Shown piece after piece: positions 16,156 through 25,602 of a stretch of DNA of 43,967 nucleotides. The notes below the pieces were generated by a model. The model was not told where the DNA came from. It saw nothing but the letters and a program-made list of their open reading frames with translations, and did not search any database. This DNA comes from SKKY01 sp964622305 (GTDB lineage: Bacteria; Bacillota; Peptococcia; Peptococcales; SKKY01), in assembly GCA_964622305.1 (NCBI GenBank), contig CAZUPR010000008.1, positions 1 to 43,967 on the forward strand, given 5' to 3'. Position numbers and translations under genes: made by a program. Every line of letters begins with the position of its first letter. The stretch's first letter is position 1.

Positions 16156-18140
16156 AAACAAGGGAAAAACTAAAAGGAAACCTTTCCCTATTGAAAATTT
16201 TATATTTTTCTGTCTTTGCCATCCTTTTGTTGACTCTTTTTAAGATGCAGATTTTGGATTCGGAAATATATGCAACCAGAGCCGACTCTAATCGCATGAG
16301 ATTAATTGGGATTCAGGCTCCCCGGGGTGATATAATCAGCCGGGATGGTGTTGTTATGGTTCGGGACTATCCTTCTTTTGAGCTTTCGCTTACATATATG
16401 GATATTGCAGGAGCAGAAGAATCACTGGCTCTTTTAGCAGATTTGATTGACGATGAAGAAATCACAGCAGAATGGCTTATGGATAAGGTTGAAGCAAATA
16501 AATATCGTTCCTATGATCCTATAATTATCCAAAGGGGGCTTTCGCTGGAAGAGGTCTCCAGGATAGAGGCCAGAAAGAATGAATTGCCCGGAGTCAGAAT
16601 TATTGAATCGCCAATTAGGACCAATCTTTACAAGGGAGTGGCCTCTCATGTTATTGGTTTTATCAGTGAAATCAGTACGGAATTAGGTCAGGAAGGTTAT
16701 GAAGACTATCGCCTGGGAGACTTAATTGGTAAGTTTGGCATTGAAAAACAGTATGAGTCTTATCTGAGAGGTGTAGATGGCTATCAAAAGGTTGAGGTTA
16801 ATGCCAAAAACAGGCCGATTAACTTTCTGGATACCAAGGAAGCTATAGCTGGCAATAATATTATCCTTACTCTGGATTTCGGCTTACAGCAACTTTTGGA
16901 TGAGAGTTTTGATCAGCTAATTGAAGAATTACAAAAGAACCCCAGAACAGCTTATGCGGAGCAAGGTGCCGCAGTTTTAATGGAAGTAAAGACTGGAAGA
17001 ATCCTGGCTATGATTTCCCGGCCCAATGATCCGGTCAGATATCAGAACAAGGTGATTCAAGGCAGATATATACCTGGTTCCATAAATAAAATGATTACTG
17101 GTATGGCTGCCCTTGAGTATGCTAAAATAAATCCTCTGGAAACAATTGTAAACCGGGGGGCCTATTGGGAGCCACCCTATATTAAGTCCATAGCTCCTTT
17201 AGGACCTTACAATTACTACAGTGGCATGGCCCAGTCTGACAACGTTTATTTCCAGGAAATAGGCAGAAGGGCCGGTATCGTGAATATATCTAAAATGGGT
17301 GAGGAGTTTGGTCTTCATTTGCCAACGGGGATAGACCTTCCATATGAGAGTCTGGGAGAGTCTGTTTTCCAGGGCCTGCCCAATGAGGAAAAGAGACAGG
17401 CTTATTTTGACTGGGCAAGAGATGTTACTAATAAAAGATATGAAAGCAGACTTACAGCCATAGAGGAAGAATATGAGAAAAAAATCCCATTAGCTCAGAG
17501 TGAAGAAGAAAAAAAACAGTTTGAAAAAGATAGGACCAGAGAAATAAATATCCTAAAGGCTCAGTGGCAGATAGATTTAAACTGGAATACAACCTGGCAT
17601 GCTGCCGATACTTACAACGTAGCCATCGGCCAGGGCCGGCAAAACTATACTCCTATTCAGCTGATTTCCTACGTAGGTCAGTTGGCTAACAGGGGCGTAA
17701 GGATGAAGCCATATGTGGTGGAAAAAATTGTAACTGAAAATGGTATTACCATTGAAGAATTCCACCCGGAGATTGTGGCTACTACTCAGACCTCTCTTGA
17801 TACTATGGAAAAAACTATTCGAGGCATGAAACAGGCTACTGACCCCAAGGGAACTGCCTATAGCCTTTTTGCTGATTTCCCTTCTTCTGTAAAGGTAGCA
17901 GCCAAGACGGGAACAGCTCAAAGGGAAATAAATTTAGAAACAATTGGCAGTGATGGTGACAAAGTCATAGAAAAAATCTTCCAAAGTGATGGACTTTTCG
18001 CAGCTTTTGCACCAGCTGATGATCCGGAAGTTGTTTTTCTGGGTATAGTTGAAGCAGGTAACAGTGGCAGTGGCTCGGCAGGTAAGCTGGCAAGAGCTAT
18101 GTTTATGGAGTATTTTAAGATAGGCAAATCTGGAGAGTGA
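16146..18140 (+). CDS. mrdA: Penicillin-binding protein 2 (elongation transpeptidase)
   Basis: This class B PBP cross-links peptidoglycan during elongation together with RodA. It has 664 residues with one N-terminal membrane helix (about 16-35), a pedestal domain with the conserved RGDIISRDG stretch, and a C-terminal transpeptidase domain. Catalytic motifs are Ser312 in SINK (most PBP2s have STFK), Ser364 in SDN and Lys587 in KTG. Between the TGIDLP segment (about 395) and AIGQG (about 493) there are roughly 100 residues where Escherichia coli PBP2 has about 35. The extra part is charged and helical, perhaps coiled coil. Its place after mreD fits the elongasome role. Confidence 0.95.
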   Translation: MDVKTREKLKGNLSLLKILYFSVFAILLLTLFKMQILDSEIYATRADSNRMRLIGIQAPRGDIISRDGVVMVRDYPSFELSLTYMDIAGAEESLALLADLIDDEEITAEWLMDKVEANKYRSYDPIIIQRGLSLEEVSRIEARKNELPGVRIIESPIRTNLYKGVASHVIGFISEISTELGQEGYEDYRLGDLIGKFGIEKQYESYLRGVDGYQKVEVNAKNRPINFLDTKEAIAGNNIILTLDFGLQQLLDESFDQLIEELQKNPRTAYAEQGAAVLMEVKTGRILAMISRPNDPVRYQNKVIQGRYIPGSINKMITGMAALEYAKINPLETIVNRGAYWEPPYIKSIAPLGPYNYYSGMAQSDNVYFQEIGRRAGIVNISKMGEEFGLHLPTGIDLPYESLGESVFQGLPNEEKRQAYFDWARDVTNKRYESRLTAIEEEYEKKIPLAQSEEEKKQFEKDRTREINILKAQWQIDLNWNTTWHAADTYNVAIGQGRQNYTPIQLISYVGQLANRGVRMKPYVVEKIVTENGITIEEFHPEIVATTQTSLDTMEKTIRGMKQATDPKGTAYSLFADFPSSVKVAAKTGTAQREINLETIGSDGDKVIEKIFQSDGLFAAFAPADDPEVVFLGIVEAGNSGSGSAGKLARAMFMEYFKIGKSGE

Positions 18141-18143
18141 CAT

Positions 18144-18764
18144 ATGAAATCAGTAAATTTAAAAGGTACAATTGATGGATTGTATTTAATAGTAAATATG
18201 AGTTATGATAGGGTAAAAGTAGAAGAAGAACTATTGGAAACAATTAATGATGCCAAAAAGTTTTTAGGCAATTCAGAAGCAATTAATATTCTGTTAGAAA
18301 ATTCTACTGATGAGGAAGATGACATGGGTTTTTTAGAGAATCTTTTGGAGTCCCTGGGTATAAAAATTAACAAGAATAAGAAAAAAACCCAAACGGATTT
18401 TAAGAAGGCACAAGAGCAGCAAAAAGATATTTACACAGAAGGGCAGACCCTTTTAATCAGAAAAAATATAAGATCAGGTCAAAAGATAGAACAAAAAGGA
18501 ACTATCGTGGTTATTGGAGATGTAAACCCGGGTGCTGAGTTAATAGCCAGTGGCCATATTATAATAATTGGTACCCTCAAGGGAACAGCTCATGCAGGTG
18601 CAGATGGAGATACAGATGCCATTGTTTACGCCAGTCAGTTAAAACCAAATATTATAAAAATTGCTAATCTTATTGCTAAAGCACCAGAAAATGACAAAAA
18701 GGCAGTGACTGAAGCTGAAATTGCAAGAATTTATAATAATCATATAATTATAGAAAATATATAA
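18144..18764 (+). CDS. minC: Septum-site-determining protein MinC
   Basis: MinC inhibits FtsZ assembly away from midcell. The 206 residues show a divergent N-terminal domain (1-85, with an acidic STDEEDD segment near 50-57), a lysine-rich linker, and the conserved C-terminal beta-helix with RSGQKIEQKGTIVVIGDVNPG and GTLKGTAHAGADGD, the surface that binds MinD. It begins three bases after the PBP2 stop. Fifteen bases separate it from minD, so dosage is shared. Confidence 0.95.
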   Translation: MKSVNLKGTIDGLYLIVNMSYDRVKVEEELLETINDAKKFLGNSEAINILLENSTDEEDDMGFLENLLESLGIKINKNKKKTQTDFKKAQEQQKDIYTEGQTLLIRKNIRSGQKIEQKGTIVVIGDVNPGAELIASGHIIIIGTLKGTAHAGADGDTDAIVYASQLKPNIIKIANLIAKAPENDKKAVTEAEIARIYNNHIIIENI

Positions 18765-18778
18765 GAGGAGGTTGCCCT

Positions 18779-19573
18779 ATGGGAGAAGTAATTGTAATAA
18801 CATCCGGTAAAGGTGGAGTAGGTAAAACAACAACAACTGCCAATTTAGGTTCAGCTTTGGCAAAATTAGGACACAAGGTAGTTTTAGTGGATACCGATAT
18901 TGGCCTTAGAAATCTAGACGTTGTTTTAGGTTTAGAAAACAGGATTGTTTATGATATCGTGGATGTTGTTAAGGGAGACTGCAAGCTTAACCAGGCCCTG
19001 ATTAAAGATAAGAAGCTTGAAGGACTTGCTCTTTTGCCAGCTGCTCAAACCAGAGACAAAAATGCTATCAGCACAGAAGAAATAATTAAATTAACTGATG
19101 ATTTAAGAGAAATTTTTGACTACATCATTATTGACTGCCCTGCTGGTATCGAACAAGGTTTTAAGAATGCTATTGCTGGTGCAGACAGAGCAATTGTAGT
19201 TGCCACCCCAGAGGTTTCTTCTGTAAGGGATGCCGACAGGATTATTGGCCTTTTAGAAGCCAATGAAATAAAAGAAACACGCCTGGTGGTTAACCGCCTG
19301 AGACCAGAAATGGTTAGACAGGGTGATATGATGGATATAGAAGATATTATTGATATCCTCTCCATTAAATTGATTGGGGTTATTCCTGAGGATGAAAATA
19401 TTATTGTTTCGACTAACCGTGGGGAACCTGTAGTTAACAATCCAGACTCTATGGCTGGTAAGGCTTATACAAATACTGCCAGAAGAATTACTGGTGAAGA
19501 AGAAGTTCCTTATCTGGATTTGGAAGTAGTCGAAAGTTTTCTTGATAAAATTAAAAAATTCTTTAGTAATTAG
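18779..19573 (+). CDS. minD: Septum-site-determining ATPase MinD
   Basis: MinD is a deviant-Walker ATPase that dimerises on the membrane and recruits MinC and MinE. The 264 residues begin with VITSGKGGVGKTTTT, where Lys11 is the signature lysine and Lys16 the Walker lysine. A C-terminal amphipathic helix ending in FLDKIKKFFSN is the membrane-targeting sequence. GAGGAGG supports the start. minE follows after 15 bases. Confidence 0.98.
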   Translation: MGEVIVITSGKGGVGKTTTTANLGSALAKLGHKVVLVDTDIGLRNLDVVLGLENRIVYDIVDVVKGDCKLNQALIKDKKLEGLALLPAAQTRDKNAISTEEIIKLTDDLREIFDYIIIDCPAGIEQGFKNAIAGADRAIVVATPEVSSVRDADRIIGLLEANEIKETRLVVNRLRPEMVRQGDMMDIEDIIDILSIKLIGVIPEDENIIVSTNRGEPVVNNPDSMAGKAYTNTARRITGEEEVPYLDLEVVESFLDKIKKFFSN

Positions 19574-19588
19574 TAGAGGGAGGATTTT

Positions 19589-19861
19589 ATGGGATTCTTT
19601 GATTTCCTGACCAAGGATAAAAATAAAAAAGGAAGCAAGAATATTGCCAAGGACCGCCTTAAACTGGTATTAGTCCATGACAGGGCCAGCATGTCTCCCG
19701 AGCTTATGGAAGCCTTAAGGCGGGAGTTGATTGAGGTTATCAGCAAGTACGTTGATGTTGATAACAATAATATTGAGGTCGAACTCAACGATTATAATAA
19801 TCAGGCTACCTTGGTGGCTAATATTCCAATAAATCAAGTTAAGAGAAAGCAAAATGTTTGA
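19589..19861 (+). CDS. minE: Cell division topological specificity factor MinE
   Basis: MinE stimulates MinD ATP hydrolysis and drives oscillation. The 90 residues show the MinE pattern: an N-terminal membrane-binding segment MGFFDFL, the MinD-contact region near 20-35 (DRLKLVLVHDRASMSPE) and a dimerising beta domain. Bacillota that use DivIVA for polarity often lack MinE, so a full MinCDE set suggests an oscillating system. The stop overlaps the rodA start by 8 bases. Confidence 0.95.
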   Translation: MGFFDFLTKDKNKKGSKNIAKDRLKLVLVHDRASMSPELMEALRRELIEVISKYVDVDNNNIEVELNDYNNQATLVANIPINQVKRKQNV

Positions 19862-20981
19862 TTTTTATAAGAAAAGACTTAAAGAGCTGGATTATATATT
19901 AATTCTGGCTCTTATTCTTCTTGTAACCATAAGTGTAATAATTATAGAGAGTGCTACCCATCACCTTGCAACAGATCTGTCAAAGAAGCAGGTAATTAAT
20001 GTTATCGTTGGGTTTTTTGCAGGGCTCTTTCTTCTGCGCTATGATTACGAAGAATATAAAAAATATCACTGGCAATTATATATTTTTATGATTGTGGGCC
20101 TCTTTTTAGTCCCTATCTTTGCTCCGGAAATAAAGGGGGCTAAATCATGGATTCCCATTCCTCTTTTTGGGAACTTACAGTTTTCAGAAATTTGCAAGAT
20201 TATTTATATACTGAGCTATGCTAAATTTTTGGATGACCGCAGGGGACAGCTTGATACTATCAGAGACCTTTTACCGCACTTTCTTTTCCTTTTACCGGTT
20301 GTAATTTTAATCATGCTGCAACCAGATCTGGGAACAGCTATGGTTTTCATTGCTATTATGTTTGGCATGCTTTTGGCAGCAGGAGCCAATAAAAAAATTA
20401 TACTTACTATTTTTGGCGGCGGGACTGGAGCAATAGTAGCCTGGCTTTATGCCCACATGAAGCTTGGGGTCTGGTTTCCTATCAAAGGTTACCAATTAAA
20501 CCGGATCCTGGTAGTTCTTGACAGCAATTATGACGTCAGAGGGGCTGGCTGGAATCAGCTGCAATCTAAGATTGCCATAGGAAATGGTGGCCTCTTAGGA
20601 AAGGGATTTATGGAAGGAACTCAGAGTATGGGTGAGTTCTTGCCAGAACAATGGACAGATTTTATCTTTGCTGTAATATCTGAAGAAATGGGCTTTATTG
20701 GCGCTGGAGCAATTATCATGCTCCTCTTTTTGGTGGTATACAGAGGCCTGAAGATCGCTTTGCTTTCAAATGATTATTATGGAAGTCTGGTGGCGGTTGG
20801 TATTGTCAGTATGTTTATTTTCCATATTTTGGAAAATATAGGAATGAATATGGGCCTTATGCCTATTACCGGAATTCCACTGCCTTTTGTTAGTTATGGC
20901 GGCAGTGCCATGCTGGCCAATATGATTGCCATATCTTTTTTACTCAATATATATATAAATAAAGAGAAAGTACTTTTTTAA
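19854..20981 (+). CDS. rodA: Rod-shape-determining peptidoglycan glycosyltransferase RodA
   Basis: RodA is the SEDS-family glycosyltransferase that polymerises lipid II with PBP2. The 375 residues contain about ten membrane segments. The extracellular motif GEFLPEQWTDFIF holds Asp269, equivalent to the essential SEDS aspartate, and the C-terminal GIPLPFVSYGGSAMLANM is a family signature. It is the last gene of the mreB-to-rodA block, and its stop codon lies in the first base of a strong terminator. RodA is preferred over FtsW because of the Mre and PBP2 neighbours. Confidence 0.95.
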   Translation: MFDFYKKRLKELDYILILALILLVTISVIIIESATHHLATDLSKKQVINVIVGFFAGLFLLRYDYEEYKKYHWQLYIFMIVGLFLVPIFAPEIKGAKSWIPIPLFGNLQFSEICKIIYILSYAKFLDDRRGQLDTIRDLLPHFLFLLPVVILIMLQPDLGTAMVFIAIMFGMLLAAGANKKIILTIFGGGTGAIVAWLYAHMKLGVWFPIKGYQLNRILVVLDSNYDVRGAGWNQLQSKIAIGNGGLLGKGFMEGTQSMGEFLPEQWTDFIFAVISEEMGFIGAGAIIMLLFLVVYRGLKIALLSNDYYGSLVAVGIVSMFIFHILENIGMNMGLMPITGIPLPFVSYGGSAMLANMIAISFLLNIYINKEKVLF

Positions 20982-21015
20982 CACTGGATTTAAGAGAAAA
21001 ATCCAGTGTTTTTTT
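20981..21015 (+). terminator. Intrinsic terminator after rodA
   Basis: An 11-bp perfect stem, ACACTGGATTT (20981-20991) with AAATCCAGTGT (20999-21009), encloses a 7-base loop. The T run covers 21009-21015. It ends the long cell-shape transcript. Confidence 0.95.
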
Positions 21016-21089
21016 GTTAAATATCTTATTTATTTCTTTAGTTGTTTGATGTAAAATGAAAAGGATGCTTTATTTGAAAGGGGATTCTG

Positions 21090-22760
21090 ATGGATTACAG
21101 AATTGCTATATTCACCTTCATGGGTGGATTAGGGTTTTTCCTTTTTGGGATAAAATCTATGTCAGAAGGACTCCAGGCCCTTGCTGGCGATAAAATGAGG
21201 GTTTACCTTGAAAAGGGAACTAAAACGCCTATACGTGGGGTTTTGACAGGAACCCTGGTAACAGCCCTTATCCAATCCAGCTCTGGCACAACCGTTTTAG
21301 CGGTAGGTTTGGTCAACGCTGGCTTAATAACACTAAGACAATCGATAGGAGTTATTATGGGAGCCAACATTGGTACCACTGTAACAGCCTATTTAATCGG
21401 TTTCAATTTACAAAAGTATGCTCTGCCAATTATTGGTATCAGTGTTTTGTTGCAGTTTTTTGTAAAGTCCAAGCGTGTTAATACCATTGCCAAGACCACT
21501 ATGGGTTTTGGAATGCTTTTTTATGGAATGGAAGTAATGGGAGCCGGGATGCAACCCCTTAGAAGTTCGCCATTCTTTTTAGATCTTATGCTTAATGTAG
21601 AAAGCAATGCTTTCCTTGGTGTTTTTGTGGGAACAGTATTTACTGCTATTGTACAAAGCAGCAGTGCTACCATTGGTATCCTGCAAGAACTTGCCAACCA
21701 GGGCATTATCACTTATCAACAGGCTGTTCCCATTCTTTTTGGGGACAATATTGGTACAACAGTAACAGCCCTTTTGGCTGGTTTGGGAGCCAGTGTTGCA
21801 GCCAAGAGAGCATCTTTTGTTCACCTTATGTTCAACTTTATAGGTACGATAATCTTCCTGCCACTTTTTATGATTGGCGTCTTTATACCTATGGTGGAAT
21901 TAACTACAAATACTTTGGGCCTCTTGACAGGCGGACTTATTACCTGGGAAGGCCTAAATATAAAAATGCAAATAGCTCATACTCACGGGGTCTTTAACCT
22001 TTCAAATACCCTGCTTCAGCTCCCCTTTGTTTTTTTAATAGCTAAACTTGTTACCAAACTGATTCCCGGGGAGGAAGAAGAAGTTTACCGGGCCAAATAT
22101 CTGGAACCCAGACTTTTAACCAACCTGCCTGTAGCCCTGTCCAATGCAAAGCATGAGACAGAGACAATGGGCGAAATAGCTCTCAAGTGCTTTGATTATT
22201 CAATTGATTACCTGATGACTAAAAAAGAAAAGTCTTATAACAAGGCAAAAAATAATGAAGATATTCTCGACACGCTGGAAGGACAGATTACTCAATATGT
22301 TCTTAAAGCAACGACGCAGAATCCATCGTCAGATACAGAACTTTCCAACAAAAGTTATAAAATCCTGCAAATTGTTGGTGATCTAGAAAGAATCGGCGAC
22401 CATTCATTTAATATAGCAGAAGCGACAGAGTATATAACTGACTATAATATTGATATTTCTGACAGCGCCCTTGCTGAACTTAAGGTAATGACAGATTTAG
22501 TCAGAGAAAATATAATAAATGCCCTCAGGGTTTTTGACAGTGGAGATAAAACCTTAGCCTATAGTGTAATTGAAACAGATGATTCAATAGACGAGATGGA
22601 AAAGAAATTGAGAAAAAGCCATATTTTGAGACTCAATGAAGGTCAGTGTAATGGCAACGCCAATGCCTCTTATCTGGATATTTTGAGCAACCTGGAAAGA
22701 ATCGGGGATCACGCTGTAAATATTGCAGAATATACTTTAGAATCTAAAAGAGGCCAGTAA
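21090..22760 (+). CDS. Na+/phosphate cotransporter family protein with PhoU-like domain
   Basis: This is an inner-membrane sodium-coupled phosphate carrier of the NptA/SLC34-like family. The 556 residues contain two inverted repeats, each with the QSSS motif (Gln62-Ser65 and Gln189-Ser192) and a following GTTVTA stretch, the substrate and sodium site of the family. The C-terminal 200 residues (about 345-556) are cytoplasmic and PhoU-like, with two copies of LERIGDH that typically bind metal. It stands alone between two terminators. A possible -10 TAAAAT is at 21052-21057 with a poor -35. Substrate identity as phosphate is inferred from the family. Confidence 0.92.
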   Translation: MDYRIAIFTFMGGLGFFLFGIKSMSEGLQALAGDKMRVYLEKGTKTPIRGVLTGTLVTALIQSSSGTTVLAVGLVNAGLITLRQSIGVIMGANIGTTVTAYLIGFNLQKYALPIIGISVLLQFFVKSKRVNTIAKTTMGFGMLFYGMEVMGAGMQPLRSSPFFLDLMLNVESNAFLGVFVGTVFTAIVQSSSATIGILQELANQGIITYQQAVPILFGDNIGTTVTALLAGLGASVAAKRASFVHLMFNFIGTIIFLPLFMIGVFIPMVELTTNTLGLLTGGLITWEGLNIKMQIAHTHGVFNLSNTLLQLPFVFLIAKLVTKLIPGEEEEVYRAKYLEPRLLTNLPVALSNAKHETETMGEIALKCFDYSIDYLMTKKEKSYNKAKNNEDILDTLEGQITQYVLKATTQNPSSDTELSNKSYKILQIVGDLERIGDHSFNIAEATEYITDYNIDISDSALAELKVMTDLVRENIINALRVFDSGDKTLAYSVIETDDSIDEMEKKLRKSHILRLNEGQCNGNANASYLDILSNLERIGDHAVNIAEYTLESKRGQ

Positions 22761-22789
22761 GAAGAAGCATAAAATATAGGAAATTAAAA

Positions 22790-22826
22790 AAGCTGACCTT
22801 GCCTGAGCAGAGTCGGCTTCTTTTTA
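22790..22826 (+). terminator. Terminator after the phosphate transporter gene
   Basis: Stem AAGCTGAC (22790-22797) with GTCGGCTT (22812-22819), including one G-T pair, has a 14-base loop and is followed by CTTTTTA. The T run abuts the next promoter. Confidence 0.8.
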
Positions 22827-22855
22827 TTGAAAAAAAAATGATTGACCTGTATAAT
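22827..22855 (+). promoter_or_regulatory. Promoter of the FeoA-like/leuS unit
   Basis: A -35 TTGAAA (22827-22832) and a perfect -10 TATAAT (22850-22855) are separated by exactly 17 bases. Transcription would start near 22862, leaving a leader of about 17 bases. There is no space for a T-box. Confidence 0.85.
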
Positions 22856-22878
22856 TTAAAGATACGGAAGGTGAAAAT

Positions 22879-23097
22879 ATGAGTGATTTAATTAAATTAA
22901 GCAAGTTAAAGGAAGGCGTTCTGGCTGAAATCGTTGATGCAGAAGAGGCTCTTTTCAATCTTACGGGCATAGCCAGGGGCATGTCTGTTATTGTTTTACA
23001 AAAAACAGTAGATTGGCTTGTGCAGGTTGGTGCAGACCAGCTTTTTTTGCAGGAAGATGTTGTTAATAAAATTATGGTTAGACCAACCAGCATATAA
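22879..23097 (+). CDS. FeoA-like small SH3-fold protein
   Basis: The 72 residues follow the FeoA domain pattern: a leading LIKLSKLKEGVLAEIVD, a central LTGIARGMSVIVLQ turn and a final LFLQEDVVNKIMV strand. FeoA is an SH3-like partner of the ferrous-iron transporter FeoB, and the same fold occurs at the C terminus of DtxR/MntR regulators. No feoB or iron gene is in the window. Instead the gene shares a promoter and short spacing (17 bases) with leuS. GGAAGGTG supports the ATG. The role is unknown; it may be a generic interaction module. Confidence 0.75.
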   Translation: MSDLIKLSKLKEGVLAEIVDAEEALFNLTGIARGMSVIVLQKTVDWLVQVGADQLFLQEDVVNKIMVRPTSI

Positions 23098-23114
23098 AAA
23101 ACGGAGGAATTATA

Positions 23115-25595
23115 ATGCAGGAAAAATATAATCCAAGTGCAATAGAAAAAAAATGGCAAAAGAGATGGGAAGAAGACAAGGTATATAAAGCTAAGGATTT
23201 GGATCAGAGAGAAAAATATTATTGTTTGGAGATGTTCCCTTACCCTTCAGGCCATCTGCACATGGGTCATGTCAGAAACTATTCAATAGGTGATGTGGTA
23301 GCCCGCTTTAAAAACATGCAGGGCTATAATGTTTTGCACCCTATGGGATGGGATTCTTTTGGACTTCCTGCTGAAAATGCAGCAATAAAACATGGGGCCC
23401 GCCCTGATACCTGGACTAATGAAAATATAAAACAAATGGAAGAACAGCTAAAAGATCTGGGCCTTAGCTATGATTGGGAGCGTGAATTTGCCACCAGTTC
23501 TCCAGAATACTACAAATGGACTCAATGGATTTTCCTTGAGTTATATAAGAGAGGCCTGGCCTATAAAAAGAATGCCATGGTAAACTGGTGTCCCTCTTGC
23601 AATACTGTTCTGGCCAATGAACAAGTGGTTGAGGGAAATTGTGAAAGATGCGAAGCTAAGGTTGAGAAAAAGGCTCTCAACCAATGGTTCTTTAAAATAA
23701 CTAACTATGCTCAGGAATTATTAGATGATTTGGCTAAACTGCCAGGCTGGCCTGAAAAGGTAAAAACAATGCAAAGAAACTGGATTGGCCGCTCTGAAGG
23801 AGCCAGGATCACTTTTGCTATAAAAGACAGGCAAGAAAAAATTGAGGTTTATACTACCAGACCAGACACGGTATTTGGGGTGACCTATTTAGTTTTAGCA
23901 CCGGAGCATCCTCTTGTGGAAAAACTGACTGCCGGAACTGAGTATGAAGAAGCTGTTAAAGCCTTTCAGACCAAAGTTGCCGGCCTCAGTGAGATCGACA
24001 GAACATCTACAGAAGTAGAAAAAGAAGGTCTCTTCATTGGCAGCCATATTGTCAATCCTTATGATGGCAAAGAAGCACCTATTTTAATAGGAAATTATGT
24101 TCTTATGGATTATGGTACCGGAGCTGTTATGGGGGTACCAGCACATGATACCCGCGACTTTGCCTTCGCAAAAAAATATGATTTGCCAATTAAAGCTGTT
24201 ATTAGCCCGGATGGTGGTCTAATTGACGGCGACCAAATGGAGGAAGCCTACACAGAAGAAGGGGTAATGATTAACTCTGGTAAATTTGATGGCCTTGCTA
24301 ATTTAGAGGGAATTCAAAAGGTTATTGAAGCCGGTGTAGAAGGCGGCTTTGCCAACCATGAGATAAACTTCCGTCTGAAAGACTGGCTGATTTCAAGACA
24401 GAGATACTGGGGTGCTCCAATTCCAATGATTTATTGTCCTGATTGTGGTGAAGTTCCTGTTGCACAGGACCAGTTGCCAGTAAGACTGCCGGCTGATGTA
24501 GAATTTAAGCCATCAGGAGAATCTCCTTTAAATTATGCACCGGATTTTGTAAAGGTTACTTGCCCAAAATGTGGTAAGGAGGCCAGAAGAGAAACTGATA
24601 CAATGGATACCTTTGTCTGTTCCAGCTGGTATTTCTTGAGATTTTGCGACCCTCACAATGAAAGTCTGCCTTTTAGTAAAGAAAAGACAGATTACTGGAT
24701 GGCGGTTGATCAATATATTGGTGGAGTTGAACACGCTATTCTTCACCTTATGTACTCACGCTTCTTTACCAAGGTCTTTAGGGATTTTGGCTATATAAAT
24801 TCAGAAACGGCAGAGCCTTTTGAAAATCTTCTGACCCAGGGTATGGTTCTTAAGGATGGGACGAAAATGTCTAAATCAAAAGGCAATGTAGTTAACCCAG
24901 AAGAAATTATCAATAAATACGGGGCTGATACAGCAAGACTCTTTATTCTCTTTGCTGCTCCGCCTGAAAGGGATTTGGAATGGAATGACCGGGCTGTTGA
25001 AGGCTGCTATCGTTTCTTAAACCGGGTCTGGAGATTGGTTTATACTTCCCTTGACCAGATAAAAGGTATAGAGGGTCAGACTAAACTTGACCAGTTAAAC
25101 ACCAATGACAAAAATTTGATGAGAGAAGTCCATAAGTCTATCCAGAGAGTAACAACTGATTTGACTGAGAGATTTAATTTTAATACTGCAATCAGTAAAA
25201 TTATGGAATTGGTAAATGCAACCTATGATTATAAAGAAGAGACTGAAGCCAACCCACTTGTTTTAAAGGAAAGTCTGGAAACAATACTAACCTTGCTCAT
25301 GCCCTTTGCACCTCATATTTCTGAAGAGATCTGGTCTCTTATGGGTAAAGAAGAGCTATTAGCTAAAACTGCCTGGCCTGAGCTTAGGGAGGAATTTTTA
25401 GCAGCAGAAGAACTGGAGCTGGTCTTGCAAATAAATGGTAAGCTTAGGGATAAGATTTTGGTTCCGGCTGGATTAAGTAAAGAAGAAATGGAAAACTTTG
25501 CCATGGAAAGTCAAAGGATTAAGGAACTTACGGAAGGTAAGACAATCAGAAAACTTATTGTGGTGCCTGGCAAACTGGTAAATATAGTTATTTAA
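23115..25595 (+). CDS. leuS: Leucyl-tRNA synthetase
   Basis: LeuS charges tRNA-Leu. At 826 residues it matches bacterial LeuS. The HIGH equivalent is HMGH within PYPSGHLHMGHVRNY (about 43-57), and KMSKS begins at Lys584. The CP1 editing domain carries TTRPDTVFG, and zinc-type cysteines occur in WCPSC and CERC. The gene is cotranscribed with the FeoA-like gene and ended by its own hairpin. GGAGG lies upstream of the ATG. Confidence 0.98.
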   Translation: MQEKYNPSAIEKKWQKRWEEDKVYKAKDLDQREKYYCLEMFPYPSGHLHMGHVRNYSIGDVVARFKNMQGYNVLHPMGWDSFGLPAENAAIKHGARPDTWTNENIKQMEEQLKDLGLSYDWEREFATSSPEYYKWTQWIFLELYKRGLAYKKNAMVNWCPSCNTVLANEQVVEGNCERCEAKVEKKALNQWFFKITNYAQELLDDLAKLPGWPEKVKTMQRNWIGRSEGARITFAIKDRQEKIEVYTTRPDTVFGVTYLVLAPEHPLVEKLTAGTEYEEAVKAFQTKVAGLSEIDRTSTEVEKEGLFIGSHIVNPYDGKEAPILIGNYVLMDYGTGAVMGVPAHDTRDFAFAKKYDLPIKAVISPDGGLIDGDQMEEAYTEEGVMINSGKFDGLANLEGIQKVIEAGVEGGFANHEINFRLKDWLISRQRYWGAPIPMIYCPDCGEVPVAQDQLPVRLPADVEFKPSGESPLNYAPDFVKVTCPKCGKEARRETDTMDTFVCSSWYFLRFCDPHNESLPFSKEKTDYWMAVDQYIGGVEHAILHLMYSRFFTKVFRDFGYINSETAEPFENLLTQGMVLKDGTKMSKSKGNVVNPEEIINKYGADTARLFILFAAPPERDLEWNDRAVEGCYRFLNRVWRLVYTSLDQIKGIEGQTKLDQLNTNDKNLMREVHKSIQRVTTDLTERFNFNTAISKIMELVNATYDYKEETEANPLVLKESLETILTLLMPFAPHISEEIWSLMGKEELLAKTAWPELREEFLAAEELELVLQINGKLRDKILVPAGLSKEEMENFAMESQRIKELTEGKTIRKLIVVPGKLVNIVI

Positions 25596-25602
25596 GACTC
25601 TT

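Noticed and set aside
21014..21031. Rex operator upstream of the phosphate transporter
   Set aside because: TTGTTAAATA matches one half-site only; the second half lacks the expected TTAACAA.
22827..23114. T-box leader for leuS (and for valS at 7821-7834)
   Set aside because: The spaces upstream are only tens of bases, with no room for a T-box; leuS shares a short leader with the FeoA-like gene.
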